45,066 nucleotides of DNA from an uncultured Lachnospiraceae bacterium (GTDB lineage: Bacteria > Bacillota > Clostridia > Lachnospirales > Lachnospiraceae), in NCBI GenBank assembly GCA_947576945.1, contig CANPTH010000035.1, positions 1 through 45,066 on the forward strand. Direction: 5' to 3'. How positions within the stretch are numbered: position 1 is the stretch's first letter; each line of letters starts with the position of its first letter. The position numbers and the translations under genes were made by a program. Below, one piece after another: positions 16,625 to 24,643 of this stretch. The notes below the pieces were generated by a model. It worked only from the letters and a program-made list of their open reading frames with translations, was not told where the DNA came from and made no database searches.

Positions 16625-19381
16625 GATGCCGGGAAGACGACGCTGGCGGAAAGTATTCTGTATCTGAGCGGACAGATCCGCAAGCTGGGAAGGGTGGATC
16701 ATAGGGACGCTTTTCTGGATACGGATGTGCAGGAACGTGACCGGGGCATCACTATCTTTTCCAAGCAGGCGCAGGTGCAGTGGCAGGGAATGGATATCAC
16801 GCTGTTGGATACGCCGGGACATGTGGATTTCTCGGCAGAGATGGAGCGTACGCTGCAGGTGCTGGACTATGCGGTGCTGGTCATCAGCGCGGCGGATGGT
16901 CTGCAGGGGCATGTGATGACGCTGTGGCGTCTTCTGGAGCGTTATCGGGTGCCTGTTTTTCTTTTTCTCAATAAAATGGATCAGCCAGGCGTCGATGGCG
17001 ACAGGCTCCTGGCAGAATTGAAAGAGAAACTGGATGAGAGGATCGTCAGGTTCGGGCAGAGGAATGAGTCTTTCTATGAAGAGGTTGCGGTCTGCGACGA
17101 GGAGATCCTGGAACATTATCTGGAGACGGAAGAACCCATTGAAGATGGCGTGATCGCCGGACTGATCGAAGAACGGCGGCTTTTTCCCTGTTATATGGGA
17201 TCCGCCCTGCGTGTGGAGGGAATCGACAGCCTGCTGGATGGACTGTATACCTATACGAGAATGCCGGCATACGGACAGGCATTTGGTGCGCGGGTCTATA
17301 AGATTGCCAGGGACGCGCAGGGAAACCGGCTGACCTATGTGAAGGTGACAGGCGGAACACTGCACGTAAAGCAGGTGATCCTGGCAGGCAGTCGTCGTGG
17401 GAATTTAGGCGGCGGTGCCGGTTCCGGAGCTGACAGCAGCCATAACACCGGCGGCGCGGCTGCAGAGCGGGAGGAGAAGGTGGACCAGATCCGTATCTAC
17501 TCCGGCAGTAAATATTCGGTGGTGCAGGAAGTCTGTGCGGGGATGGTCTGTGCGCTGACGGGCCTGATTTCAACTTTCTGCGGACAGGGGCTGGGCGCAG
17601 AGCAGGGGACGGTGCTGCCTGTGACAGAGCCGGTGATGACTTACCGGATCGGCCTGCCGGAAGACTGCGATGTGCACCGCATGTATGAGAAGTTATGTCA
17701 ACTTGAAGAAGAGGAACCGCAGCTGCATCTTGTCTGGAAAGAGCAGTTGAACGAGATTCATGCACAGTTGATGGGTGAGGTGCAGATAGAAGTGCTGCGA
17801 CATTTGATCCGGGAGCGGTTTGATGTGGAAGTCTCCTTTGAGGAGGGCAGTATCGTCTATAAGGAGACGATCGTCGACAGGGTGGAAGGCGTAGGCCATT
17901 TCGAGCCGCTCAGGCACTATGCGGAGGTGCACCTGATCCTGGAGCCGGGTGAGCCTGGCAGCGGGCTGCAGTTTGCTGCGGCTGTCAGCGAGGACGATCT
18001 GGACCGGAACTGGCAGCGGCTCGTGCTGACCCATCTGGAGGAAAAGGAACATCCGGGGGTGCTGACAGGGGCGCCGATCACGGATATGCGTATTACGCTG
18101 GCAGCGGGGAAGGCCCATAAGAAGCATACTGAGGGCGGGGATTTCAGGCAGGCTACTTACCGGGCAGTCAGACAGGGGTTGTGCAAGGCACAGAGTGTGC
18201 TGCTGGAGCCGGTTTATTCTTTTCGGCTGGAACTGCCGTTGGCCCTGATCGGCCGGGGCATGACTGACATGCAGAGCCGGTCGGGGAAATTCGAAGCGCC
18301 GGAGACGGAAGGGGAGTATGCTGTTCTGCGGGGCACGGTACCGGTGTCTGAGATGACGGGGTATCAGGCTCAGGTACGCGCTTATTCCGGTGGAAAGGGC
18401 AGACTGTACATGGAACTGAAAGGCTATGCCCCCTGCCATAACACGGAGGAAGCGATCGCGGCCATCGGCTACGAAGCGGAACATGATGTGGAGAATCCCT
18501 GCGGATCTGTATTCTGCGCCCATGGAGCGGGATTTGTGGTGCCCTGGGATCAGGTGGAAGCGTATATGCATCTGGAAAGTGCGCTGACAGGCTGGAAAAG
18601 CGACGGCAGGCAGGACACGGATGGCGTGCAGGGAGAATGGGATGCCGGATATACGGTTCGGTATAGCAGCAGAAGGAACGGCCGGGAATCCGGTTCGGCA
18701 TTAGTGGCGATCGGGCAGGATGAGATCGACGAGATCATGACCCGTACTTATGGGACGAAGGAGCGGAAGAAGCAGGGATGGGCGAGGACTATACGGTCAT
18801 CTGCGGTTACGGAGAAAGCAAGAAACGGCGGCGGACATAATAATGTACTCCAGGAGGAATACCTTCTGGTGGACGGCTATAATATCATCTTTGCGTGGGA
18901 TGCCCTGAAGGAGCTGGCCCAGGTCAATCTGGACGGCGCCCGCGGCAGGCTGATGGATATTCTGAGCAATTATCAGGGTTATCGTAAGACACATCTTATT
19001 CTGGTATTCGATGCCTATAAAGTGAAGGGGAATCCGGGCAGTACTGTCCGTTATCACAATATCGATGTGGTCTATACGAAGGAGGCGGAGACTGCCGATC
19101 AGTATATCGAGAAGGTGACTCACGAGATTGGCAGAAAGCATCGTGTCCGTGTGGCTACGTCCGACGGGCTGGAGCAGCTGATCATTATGGGAGCCGGCGC
19201 GATCCGTGTCTCTGCCAGAGAACTGCAGGAGGAAGTGATGGAGGCCGGTGAAGAACTGCGTCAGATGTTCTTAAGTCCGCAAGCAGCACAAGCAGGCGGA
19301 CGCAATTATCTGTTAGACGGCGCTTCGGAGGAAGTAACGGCTTATCTGGAGCGGATGAAGGAGGAGCGCGGGCCAAGATAG
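16550..19381 (+). CDS. TetM/EF-G-like translational GTPase fused to an NYN (Rae1/YacP-like) nuclease domain
   Basis: This 943-aa protein has two parts. Residues 15 to about 680 follow the TetM/TetO ribosomal-protection layout: G1 AHVDAGKT (23-30), G2 RGITI (65-69), G3 DTPGH (87-91), G4 NKMD (141-144) and later EF-G-like domains ending near GAGFVVPWDQVEAYMHL. A linker at about 690-765 leads to an NYN/PIN-like domain (about 770-915) with VDGYN (774-778), LVFDAYKV and ATSDGLEQ. This domain resembles YacP/Rae1, the B. subtilis ribosome-associated mRNA endonuclease. A GTPase that enters the A site, joined to an A-site nuclease, suggests a stalled-ribosome clearing enzyme. SD GAGAGGAGAAA. Calling it a tetracycline-resistance gene would overreach. 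Confidence 0.9.
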   Translation: MGGQAEDKKSQKPAKHICAGLLAHVDAGKTTLAESILYLSGQIRKLGRVDHRDAFLDTDVQERDRGITIFSKQAQVQWQGMDITLLDTPGHVDFSAEMERTLQVLDYAVLVISAADGLQGHVMTLWRLLERYRVPVFLFLNKMDQPGVDGDRLLAELKEKLDERIVRFGQRNESFYEEVAVCDEEILEHYLETEEPIEDGVIAGLIEERRLFPCYMGSALRVEGIDSLLDGLYTYTRMPAYGQAFGARVYKIARDAQGNRLTYVKVTGGTLHVKQVILAGSRRGNLGGGAGSGADSSHNTGGAAAEREEKVDQIRIYSGSKYSVVQEVCAGMVCALTGLISTFCGQGLGAEQGTVLPVTEPVMTYRIGLPEDCDVHRMYEKLCQLEEEEPQLHLVWKEQLNEIHAQLMGEVQIEVLRHLIRERFDVEVSFEEGSIVYKETIVDRVEGVGHFEPLRHYAEVHLILEPGEPGSGLQFAAAVSEDDLDRNWQRLVLTHLEEKEHPGVLTGAPITDMRITLAAGKAHKKHTEGGDFRQATYRAVRQGLCKAQSVLLEPVYSFRLELPLALIGRGMTDMQSRSGKFEAPETEGEYAVLRGTVPVSEMTGYQAQVRAYSGGKGRLYMELKGYAPCHNTEEAIAAIGYEAEHDVENPCGSVFCAHGAGFVVPWDQVEAYMHLESALTGWKSDGRQDTDGVQGEWDAGYTVRYSSRRNGRESGSALVAIGQDEIDEIMTRTYGTKERKKQGWARTIRSSAVTEKARNGGGHNNVLQEEYLLVDGYNIIFAWDALKELAQVNLDGARGRLMDILSNYQGYRKTHLILVFDAYKVKGNPGSTVRYHNIDVVYTKEAETADQYIEKVTHEIGRKHRVRVATSDGLEQLIIMGAGAIRVSARELQEEVMEAGEELRQMFLSPQAAQAGGRNYLLDGASEEVTAYLERMKEERGPR

Positions 19382-19454
19382 AGGATAAAGGTTGACGGCA
19401 AAGGCGGTTTCGGAAATAGACAGATATGGTCTGGATAAAGAAGGAGCATAAAAT

Positions 19455-19574
19455 ATGCAGGAATACCGTGAGTGTATATTTATTCCCGCGAGCACCGAGC
19501 CAAGAGGCTGCTTGCAGACAGTTGGAGACTGCTGCGAGAGGCAAATACACTGTTGTGTGCAGCGAGATATTTGA
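19455..19574 (+). CDS. Candidate 39-aa cysteine-rich small ORF
   Basis: AAGGAG (19441-19446) precedes an ATG at 19455, which opens 39 codons with six Cys (MQEYRECIFIPASTEPRGC then two CC pairs). It lies in the 466-base gap between the GTPase gene and argC. The same bases form short hairpins (for example CAGT-TGGAG-ACTG), so it may instead be non-coding leader sequence. I recognise no homologue. Confidence 0.25.
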   Translation: MQEYRECIFIPASTEPRGCLQTVGDCCERQIHCCVQRDI

Positions 19575-19615
19575 TTGCACTCTGAGTGTTTATACTGTTT
19601 AAAAATAAAATATAT

Positions 19616-19649
19616 TGCATAATATACAAGTTTGGTGTATTATTATGCA
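19616..19649 (+). promoter_or_regulatory. Paired ARG boxes (ArgR/AhrC operator) before argC
   Basis: TGTATTATTATGCA (19636-19649) fits the ARG box pattern TGNAT-N4-ATNCA exactly. TGCATAATATACA (19616-19628) fits with one base fewer in the centre. Together they form a near-perfect inverted repeat around AGTTTGG. They lie about 200 bases before argC, so the arginine repressor probably controls this cluster. Hexamers such as TATACT (19591-19596) could be the promoter but spacing is poor. Confidence 0.65.
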
Positions 19650-19671
19650 AGAAAAATAGGAAAGGCAAAGC

Positions 19672-19842
19672 ATTTCGGAATGGAGGTAAGGCTGAATAAA
19701 TTCTCTGATGAGCAATTTATTCAACTGCGAGTTTGTGCCGGAGCCACAAACTCGAGATCGCAGAGCAAAATCGGAGTATTCCTTCGGAAAACTCCTAAAT
19801 TCTGCTCGCGGCCTTCGCAAAAGAACTGCTTCGGCATGGAGG
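19672..19842 (+). repeat. Stacked SD-terminated hairpin units before argC (family A, copy 4)
   Basis: A first SD end (CATTTCGGAATGGAGG, 19671-19686) is followed by a full unit. Module 1 is TGAATAAATT, CTC-TGAT-GAG, AATTTATTCA (19693-19723). Module 2 is a perfect CGAGTTTGTG/CACAAACTCG (19728-19737/19745-19754). Module 3 begins GAGCAAAATCGGAGT at 19763 and ends with GCTC at 19804-19807. The end is CTTCGGCATGGAGG (to 19842). The reading frame stays open through the unit into argC, but the true start is behind the second SD. Confidence 0.85.
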
Positions 19843-19847
19843 TAAAG

Positions 19848-20915
19848 ATGATAAAAGCAGGAATCATAGGAGCAACAGGATATGCAGGCGGTGAACTGGT
19901 GAGGCTTTTGATGGGGCATAAGGAAGTCGAGATCAAATGGTATGGTTCCCGCAGCTATGTGGATCAGAAATATGCGTCTGTCTATCAGAATCTGTTTCAG
20001 ATCGTAGACGATGTATGTATGGATGATAATATGGAAGAACTGGCGGAGCAGGTGGATGTTATCTTTACGGCGACACCCCAGGGATTCTGCGCGTCCGTGT
20101 TGAATGATGCTATTTTGTCGAAAGTGAAGATCGTGGATCTGAGCGCGGATTTTCGGATCAAAAGTGTCCCTGTCTATGAGAAATGGTACGGGATAGAACA
20201 TAAATCCCCGCAGTATATAGACGAGGCGGTATACGGACTGTGCGAGGTCAACAGGGAGGATGTGAAAAGGGCCAGGCTGGTAGCCAATCCGGGCTGTTAT
20301 ACGACTTGCTCTATTTTGACGGCATATCCGCTTGTGAAGGAAGGCATGATCGACCCGGATACGCTGGTTATCGACGCTAAGAGCGGGACATCGGGAGCCG
20401 GCCGGGGCGCCAAGGTGCCGAATCTGTACTGTGAAGTGAATGAGAATATCAAGGCTTACGGTGTGGCGAACCACCGACATACGCCGGAGATTGAGGAGCA
20501 GCTGGGGTATGCGGCAGGCCGGGAGATCCTGGTAAATTTTACGCCTCATCTTGTGCCCATGAACCGTGGCATACTGGTGACGGAATACGCGAAGCTTATC
20601 CCTGTAAAAAGAGCGGACGGACAGGAGACGCTGCCGATTTATGAAGAGATCAAAGCGGTGTATGACAGGTATTATGCACAGGAGAAATTTGTGCGCGTGC
20701 TGGAGAAGGGAGTCTGCCCGGAGACGAAGTGGGTGGAAGGCAGCAATTATGTAGATGTCAACTTTGTGATCGATGAGCGGACCGGCAGAGTTATCATGAT
20801 GGGAGCGCTTGATAATCTGGTAAAAGGAGCAGCAGGGCAGGCGGTACAGAATATGAACCTGATGTTTGGACTTCCGGAGAGCGAAGGGCTGGAGCTGACG
20901 CCGATGTTCCCGTAA
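19848..20915 (+). CDS. argC: N-acetyl-gamma-glutamyl-phosphate reductase
   Basis: This 355-aa enzyme makes N-acetylglutamate semialdehyde from N-acetylglutamyl phosphate with NADPH, the third step of arginine synthesis. The nucleotide-binding start is GIIGATGYAGGEL (residues 5-17). The catalytic Cys is in NPGCYTTC (about 149), and the conserved HRHTPEIE lies near 210. The length is normal for ArgC. I choose 19848 because TGGAGG lies 5 bases upstream. The same frame is open back to 19632, but only through repeat sequence. It is first in the arg cluster, downstream of paired ARG boxes. Confidence 0.95.
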   Translation: MIKAGIIGATGYAGGELVRLLMGHKEVEIKWYGSRSYVDQKYASVYQNLFQIVDDVCMDDNMEELAEQVDVIFTATPQGFCASVLNDAILSKVKIVDLSADFRIKSVPVYEKWYGIEHKSPQYIDEAVYGLCEVNREDVKRARLVANPGCYTTCSILTAYPLVKEGMIDPDTLVIDAKSGTSGAGRGAKVPNLYCEVNENIKAYGVANHRHTPEIEEQLGYAAGREILVNFTPHLVPMNRGILVTEYAKLIPVKRADGQETLPIYEEIKAVYDRYYAQEKFVRVLEKGVCPETKWVEGSNYVDVNFVIDERTGRVIMMGALDNLVKGAAGQAVQNMNLMFGLPESEGLELTPMFP

Positions 20916-21057
20916 CTGATTGCTTCCGGCATCATACATGTGGAGGTATGCGTTTGGGCAGAGGAGCACAATGAAATAGAAAGAGCAGGACTGTTTGAAG
21001 GATTGGCGGGGGAGCTGCAGAGTTCAGGTAGAATTCAGACGAAAAAAGGAGTTGAAA

Positions 21058-21173
21058 GATTGAAAATTAAAATTTTCAATCGTGAGATTTGTGTCTGCGC
21101 GTTACTTGCCACAAACTCGTTTAATGCTTTTGTCTCGACATAGTTGAGACAAAAGCAGCGCAGAAATGGAGAA
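21058..21173 (+). repeat. SD-terminated hairpin/pseudoknot unit (family B) before the dCMP deaminase gene
   Basis: The unit opens with the perfect hairpin GATTGAAAATT/AATTTTCAATC (21058-21081). A large hairpin GCTTTTGTCTCGAC/GTTGAGACAAAAGC (21126-21139/21143-21156) has loop ATA. CTGCGC (21095-21100) can pair with GCGCAG (21158-21163), while GATTTGTG just before it can pair with CACAAACTC (about 21110-21118). The two pairings cross, as in an H-type pseudoknot. ATGGAG follows directly. Bases 20916-21057, before the unit, hold nothing convincing. Confidence 0.75.
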
Positions 21174-21177
21174 AACT

Positions 21178-21666
21178 ATGCAAAGAAGAGACAAAGTAAA
21201 TTATTATCTGGATCTGGCGAAGATAGTGGCACAGAGATCCACCTGCCTGAGAAGACATTACGGGGCGGTGATCGTCAAGAATGACGAGGTGATATCAACA
21301 GGCTATGTGGGAGCGCCGCGCGGCAGGAAGAACTGTACGGATATCGGGGAATGTGTCCGTATCAGGATGGAGATCCCCCGGGGCGAGCGGTATGAGCTGT
21401 GCCGCAGCGTCCATGCGGAGGCGAATGCGATCATCAGTGCGTCCAGGGACAAGATGATCGGCAGTGCATTGTATCTGGTGGGGGTGGAGGCTGATACGGG
21501 AGAATATGTGAAGAATTCCTGCAGTTGTTCCATGTGCAAGCGGCAGATCATCAATGCCGGGATCGAGGCGGTTTACATCCGGGATACGGAAGACGACTAC
21601 CGTATCATTCCGGTGCGGCAGTGGATCGATGAGGACGAGTCTCTGGAGGGGACGCTGGGGTATTGA
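21178..21666 (+). CDS. comEB: dCMP deaminase family protein (ComEB-like)
   Basis: This 162-aa zinc-dependent deaminase turns dCMP into dUMP for thymidylate supply. The zinc site is visible as HAEANAI (His and catalytic Glu, about residue 80) and CSMC (about 118-121), with SMC in place of the usual PC. GYVGAPRG and the TCLRRHYGAVIV start are typical of ComEB-type enzymes. I start at 21178 (MQRRDKV) because the in-frame ATG at 21166 is itself part of the repeat-borne SD ATGGAG, which is well placed for 21178. comEB is often near comEA and comEC; here those lie 8-12 kb downstream. It interrupts the arg cluster. Confidence 0.88.
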   Translation: MQRRDKVNYYLDLAKIVAQRSTCLRRHYGAVIVKNDEVISTGYVGAPRGRKNCTDIGECVRIRMEIPRGERYELCRSVHAEANAIISASRDKMIGSALYLVGVEADTGEYVKNSCSCSMCKRQIINAGIEAVYIRDTEDDYRIIPVRQWIDEDESLEGTLGY

Positions 21667-21680
21667 GTGTAAATTCGGAT

Positions 21681-21771
21681 GCGTCTGTCACGCGACAGCA
21701 GATGTTGTGTACCGACATCTTTTGTCCACAACATCATGGCACAAAACAGACTCTGCCACAATGGGAGAGTT
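21681..21771 (+). repeat. Hairpin cluster after the dCMP deaminase gene
   Basis: Three stems follow each other: CTGTC/GACAG (21685-21698), a perfect 9-bp GATGTTGTG/CACAACATC (21711-21719/21727-21735), and TGGCA/TGCCA (21737-21758). CAATGGGAG (about 21759-21767) follows, similar to the other SD ends. No T-run follows, so it is not a simple terminator. An ATG at 21788 after GAGGGAAG opens 29 unrecognised codons. Confidence 0.5.
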
Positions 21772-21845
21772 TTGAAGAGGGAAGTATATGCAGCTTTGTG
21801 CAGTGATATACCGGCAGAATACGAGAAAGGCAGGGAAAGGGTGCG

Positions 21846-22035
21846 GAGCGGAATCTGAAATTCTGCTTGCGGCCTGAGCGTAAAAGCTTCGGAATGGAGG
21901 AAAAAGGTTGAAAAATCACACTGATGTGCTGATTTTTCAACTGCGAGTTTGTGCCGGAGCCACAAACTCGGGATTGCAGAGCCAAATTTGAGATTTGGCT
22001 CGCAGCCTTCGCAAAAAACTGCTTCGGCATGGAGG
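21846..22035 (+). repeat. Stacked SD-terminated hairpin units before the GNAT gene (family A, copy 5)
   Basis: A short unit (AGCGGAAT/ATTCTGCT, then AGC-GTAAAA-GCT) ends CTTCGGAATGGAGG at 21900. The full unit then has module 1 GTTGAAAAATCA, CAC-TGAT-GTG, TGATTTTTCAAC (21907-21941). Module 2 is CGAGTTTGTG/CACAAACTCG (21944-21953/21961-21970). Module 3 is a perfect GAGCCAAAT/ATTTGGCTC (21979-21987/21993-22001). It ends CTTCGGCATGGAGG (to 22035). Compared with copy 4, modules 1 and 3 differ by paired changes that keep the stems. Confidence 0.85.
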
Positions 22036-22040
22036 TAAAG

Positions 22041-22490
22041 ATGACAATACGAACGATGACAATAGAAGATTACGAGGGTGTGAAGGCGTTATGGCTTTCC
22101 ATCAGGGGATTTGCCATCAGGAGCTTGGACGATTCCAGAGAAGGCGTTGCGCGTTTCCTTGTCAGAAATCCGTCCAGCAGTGTGGTGGCGGTGGATGACG
22201 GACAGATCGTGGGAGCGATCCTGTGCGGACATGACGGCAGGCGTGGCTGTCTGTATCATGTCTGTGTGGCGGAAGATTACCGGATGCAGGGAATCGGCAG
22301 GCAGATGGTGGTTTTCTGCATGGAGGCGCTTAAGGCCGAGCAGATCAATAAAGTATCGCTGATCGCTTTTACGGCCAACGACATCGGCAATGCTTTCTGG
22401 CGGCAGATCGGATGGACGAGGCGGGAGGATCTGAACTATTATGACTTTACATTGAATGAGAAGAATATCACGGCATTCAATAAAATATAG
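22041..22490 (+). CDS. GNAT family N-acetyltransferase
   Basis: This 149-aa protein has the GNAT fold. The N-terminus is MTIRTMTIEDYEGVKALW, the central strand is IVGAILCG (about 55-62), and the acetyl-CoA loop is RMQGIGRQMV (about 80-89, pattern R/Q-x-x-G-x-G/A). The C-terminal part is NAFWRQIGWTRRED. It probably moves an acetyl group to an amine or protein N-terminus; the substrate is unknown. Its place inside the arg cluster invites the idea of an acetylglutamate synthase role, but ArgJ normally covers that step, so this is only a possibility. The start at 22041 follows GGAGG at 22031-22035; the frame is open upstream only through repeat DNA. Confidence 0.88.
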   Translation: MTIRTMTIEDYEGVKALWLSIRGFAIRSLDDSREGVARFLVRNPSSSVVAVDDGQIVGAILCGHDGRRGCLYHVCVAEDYRMQGIGRQMVVFCMEALKAEQINKVSLIAFTANDIGNAFWRQIGWTRREDLNYYDFTLNEKNITAFNKI

Positions 22491-22548
22491 CTTTATGGTA
22501 AGATTCAGAGTACGGTCTGCGTATCGGAAATAGCAGGGAGGGGTTAAG

Positions 22549-23169
22549 ATGGCGACGATGAAGATCAGGGAGGCCAGGCAGGCATATACGGCGCAGCTGG
22601 AAGTACTGCGCGACAGGCAGAGAAAGCTGCTTAAGGAAAAGGAAGAAAACGACACGAAATTAAAATACAGTTCCGGTGCGGAAGCCTGGAACGGCGGTTC
22701 CGGGGTGGTGATCGAGCTGTCGGAGGAATATCGTAAGCGTGCCCAGGAACTGCAGGAGAGGATCGATCAGGTGAAGGAACAGATCGAGGAGCATGTGAAG
22801 CTGCGGGATCAGGTGATCGAGATGGAGGTAGGGATCGCCAATGCGGAGGTAGCCAGGCAGCAGGGAGAGGCCATGCAGGAGTATGGGGAAGACGTGGCCA
22901 AATGTCTGGAGATTGCCAGGCGGATCGCCAACGGCGATAAAGTGCCCGCCTCGGATGAGAAAAAGCTGATGGACTTTAATATGGAAGTCTATAAGGCGGC
23001 CAAGAATCTGGCTGTGATGAACGAGAATAAGAAGCATAAGGAATATGACTCCCTGTGGGAGGAGAAGAAAGCAGAGGAGAAGGGTGACCAGCCGGATCCG
23101 CATGAGACAGCCGGCGATACAGAGATCAGTGTGGAGATTCCGGATATCGGAGCGGAGGGAGAAGCATAG
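22549..23169 (+). CDS. Coiled-coil protein of unknown function
   Basis: This 206-aa protein is mostly charged helix. Residues 5-45 and 60-135 have heptad-like patterns rich in E, K, R and Q (AQELQERIDQVKEQIEEHVK). A helical region to about 170 follows, then an acidic, proline-containing tail (GDQPDPHETAG to the end). No signal peptide, membrane segment or enzyme motif is seen. SD GGGAGGGG with good spacing. It stands between the GNAT gene and argJ in the same direction. I cannot assign a function; a structural or scaffold role is the most that can be inferred. Confidence 0.75.
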   Translation: MATMKIREARQAYTAQLEVLRDRQRKLLKEKEENDTKLKYSSGAEAWNGGSGVVIELSEEYRKRAQELQERIDQVKEQIEEHVKLRDQVIEMEVGIANAEVARQQGEAMQEYGEDVAKCLEIARRIANGDKVPASDEKKLMDFNMEVYKAAKNLAVMNENKKHKEYDSLWEEKKAEEKGDQPDPHETAGDTEISVEIPDIGAEGEA

Positions 23170-23261
23170 AGAGATTCCGATGGCCGCAAAACACATAGTT
23201 GTCATAAAATCTGTGAAATTAATCTTTCCAATATAAGGGAAATGTATTAAAATAAAGAACA

Positions 23262-23277
23262 CTGCGTGAAAACGCAG
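23262..23277 (+). other. Short GNRA-loop hairpin before argJ
   Basis: CTGCGT-GAAA-ACGCAG is a perfect 6-bp stem with a GAAA tetraloop in the 217-base gap before argJ. It has no T-run. No clear promoter is seen in the gap. Confidence 0.5.
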
Positions 23278-23386
23278 CAGATCCATTATGATAAGTCTGT
23301 AATGTCTGCAGGGATCGATATCAGGAAATGATGTAAAATAGATGCAGGATGAGACAGTAACAGTAAAAGAAAGGAAAGACAGAGCA

Positions 23387-24610
23387 ATGAATATTATAGA
23401 AGGCGGCGTCACCGCGGCGCAGGGGTTTGAAGCGGCGGGCATCGAGGCGGCGATCAAATATCAGAACAGAAAGGATATGGCGATGGTGTACAGCCGGACA
23501 CCCTGCAGGGCGGCAGGCGTTTTTACCAGCAATGTGGTGAAGGCAGCTCCGGTACTGTGGGATAAAAAGATTGTGGAAAACTCTCCGGCAGTGCAGGCCG
23601 TGATCGTGAATTCCGGTATCGCCAATGCCTGTACCGGTAAGCCGGGATATGACTGCTGCAGACAGACTGCAGAGAAGACGGCGCATCTTCTGGGGATATC
23701 TCCGGATGCGGTGCTGGTGGCGTCAACAGGCGTGATCGGCAATCAGATTCCGGTGGATAAGCTTTTAGCCGGTGTGGAGAAGCTGGCGGCAGCCAGGGCA
23801 GATACGCAGGAAGCGGGTACGCTGGCGGCGGAAGCCATTATGACTACGGATACGGTGTCCAAGCAGGCGGCGGTGCAGATCGAGCTGGGCGGCAGGATCG
23901 TGACGGTGGGCGGCATGTGCAAAGGTTCCGGCATGATCCATCCGAACATGTGCACCATGCTGGCCTTTGTGACCACGGATGCGGCTATCTCCAAAGAGCT
24001 TTTGCAGGAAGCGCTGCGGGAGGATGTGGTGGATACTTTCAATATGATCTCCGTGGACGGGGACACTTCCACCAATGATACGCTGGTGGTGTTGGCTAAC
24101 GGCCAGGCGGGCAATCCGGAGATCACCTGTAAGAATGAAGACTACGATAAGTTCCGGGAGGCGCTTAACTATATCAATACCACACTGGCGAAGAAGATGG
24201 CCGGGGACGGAGAGGGTGCGACGGCGCTTTTTGAGACCAGGGTGATCCATGCGGATACTAAGGAGAACGCGCGGATTTTAAGTAAGTCGGTGATCGGTTC
24301 CAGCCTGTGCAAGGCGGCGATCTTCGGCCATGATGCCAATTTCGGCCGGTTCTTGTGTGCACTGGGCTACTCCGGGGCAGCGTTTGATCCGGAGAAGATT
24401 GAGCTGTATTTCCAGAATGCGGAAAAGAGTATCCTGATCTACAAGGACGGGACTGCTGTGGAGTACAGCGAGGAGGAGGCTGCGCAGGTGCTGGCTTCCC
24501 CGGAGGTCACGGTGTTGGTGGATATGCATATGGGAGATGCCGAGGCGACGGCCTGGGGATGTGACCTGAGCTATGAGTATGTGAAGATCAATGCGGATTA
24601 CAGGAGCTGA
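23387..24610 (+). CDS. argJ: Bifunctional ornithine acetyltransferase / N-acetylglutamate synthase
   Basis: This 407-aa enzyme recycles the acetyl group from N-acetylornithine to glutamate and can also use acetyl-CoA. The ArgJ pattern is clear: GVFTSNVVKAAPV near the start, VNSGIANACTG, and KGSGMIHPNMCTMLAF around the self-cleavage site (about residue 185-200). SVDGDTSTNDT and FGHDANFGRFLCALGYSG come later. The nucleophile is the Thr of CTML; many homologues have Ala where this one has Cys before it. The protein should split into alpha and beta chains. I start at 23387 (MNIIEGGVTAAQGF) behind AAGGAAAG; the ATG at 23342 lacks an SD. Confidence 0.95.
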   Translation: MNIIEGGVTAAQGFEAAGIEAAIKYQNRKDMAMVYSRTPCRAAGVFTSNVVKAAPVLWDKKIVENSPAVQAVIVNSGIANACTGKPGYDCCRQTAEKTAHLLGISPDAVLVASTGVIGNQIPVDKLLAGVEKLAAARADTQEAGTLAAEAIMTTDTVSKQAAVQIELGGRIVTVGGMCKGSGMIHPNMCTMLAFVTTDAAISKELLQEALREDVVDTFNMISVDGDTSTNDTLVVLANGQAGNPEITCKNEDYDKFREALNYINTTLAKKMAGDGEGATALFETRVIHADTKENARILSKSVIGSSLCKAAIFGHDANFGRFLCALGYSGAAFDPEKIELYFQNAEKSILIYKDGTAVEYSEEEAAQVLASPEVTVLVDMHMGDAEATAWGCDLSYEYVKINADYRS

Positions 24611-24643
24611 TGTGAGCTGTAAAGTTCGTGAAATGAAATGTGT

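Noticed and set aside
16436..17365. Long minus-strand frame opposite the GTPase gene
   Set aside because: The plus strand encodes clear GTPase motifs here. The minus frame is a by-product of codon bias, and part of it reappears at 9541-9756 only because of the direct repeat.
16550..19381. Tetracycline resistance gene (tetM/tetO class)
   Set aside because: The chain is about 300 residues longer, carries an NYN domain and is clearly not a close tet copy. GTPase similarity alone does not show resistance.
19632..19847. N-terminal extension of argC
   Set aside because: The frame is open, but the extra 72 codons are repeat DNA and ArgC proteins start at GIIGATGYAGGEL. The SD at 19837-19842 sets the start at 19848.
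19599..20969. 456-codon minus-strand frame opposite argC
   Set aside because: Composition is typical of a shadow frame (many H, R, L), with no motif; argC is certain on the other strand.
20940..21143. 67-codon frame between argC and the dCMP deaminase gene
   Set aside because: It would start at GTG without a placed SD and its second half is repeat hairpin sequence.
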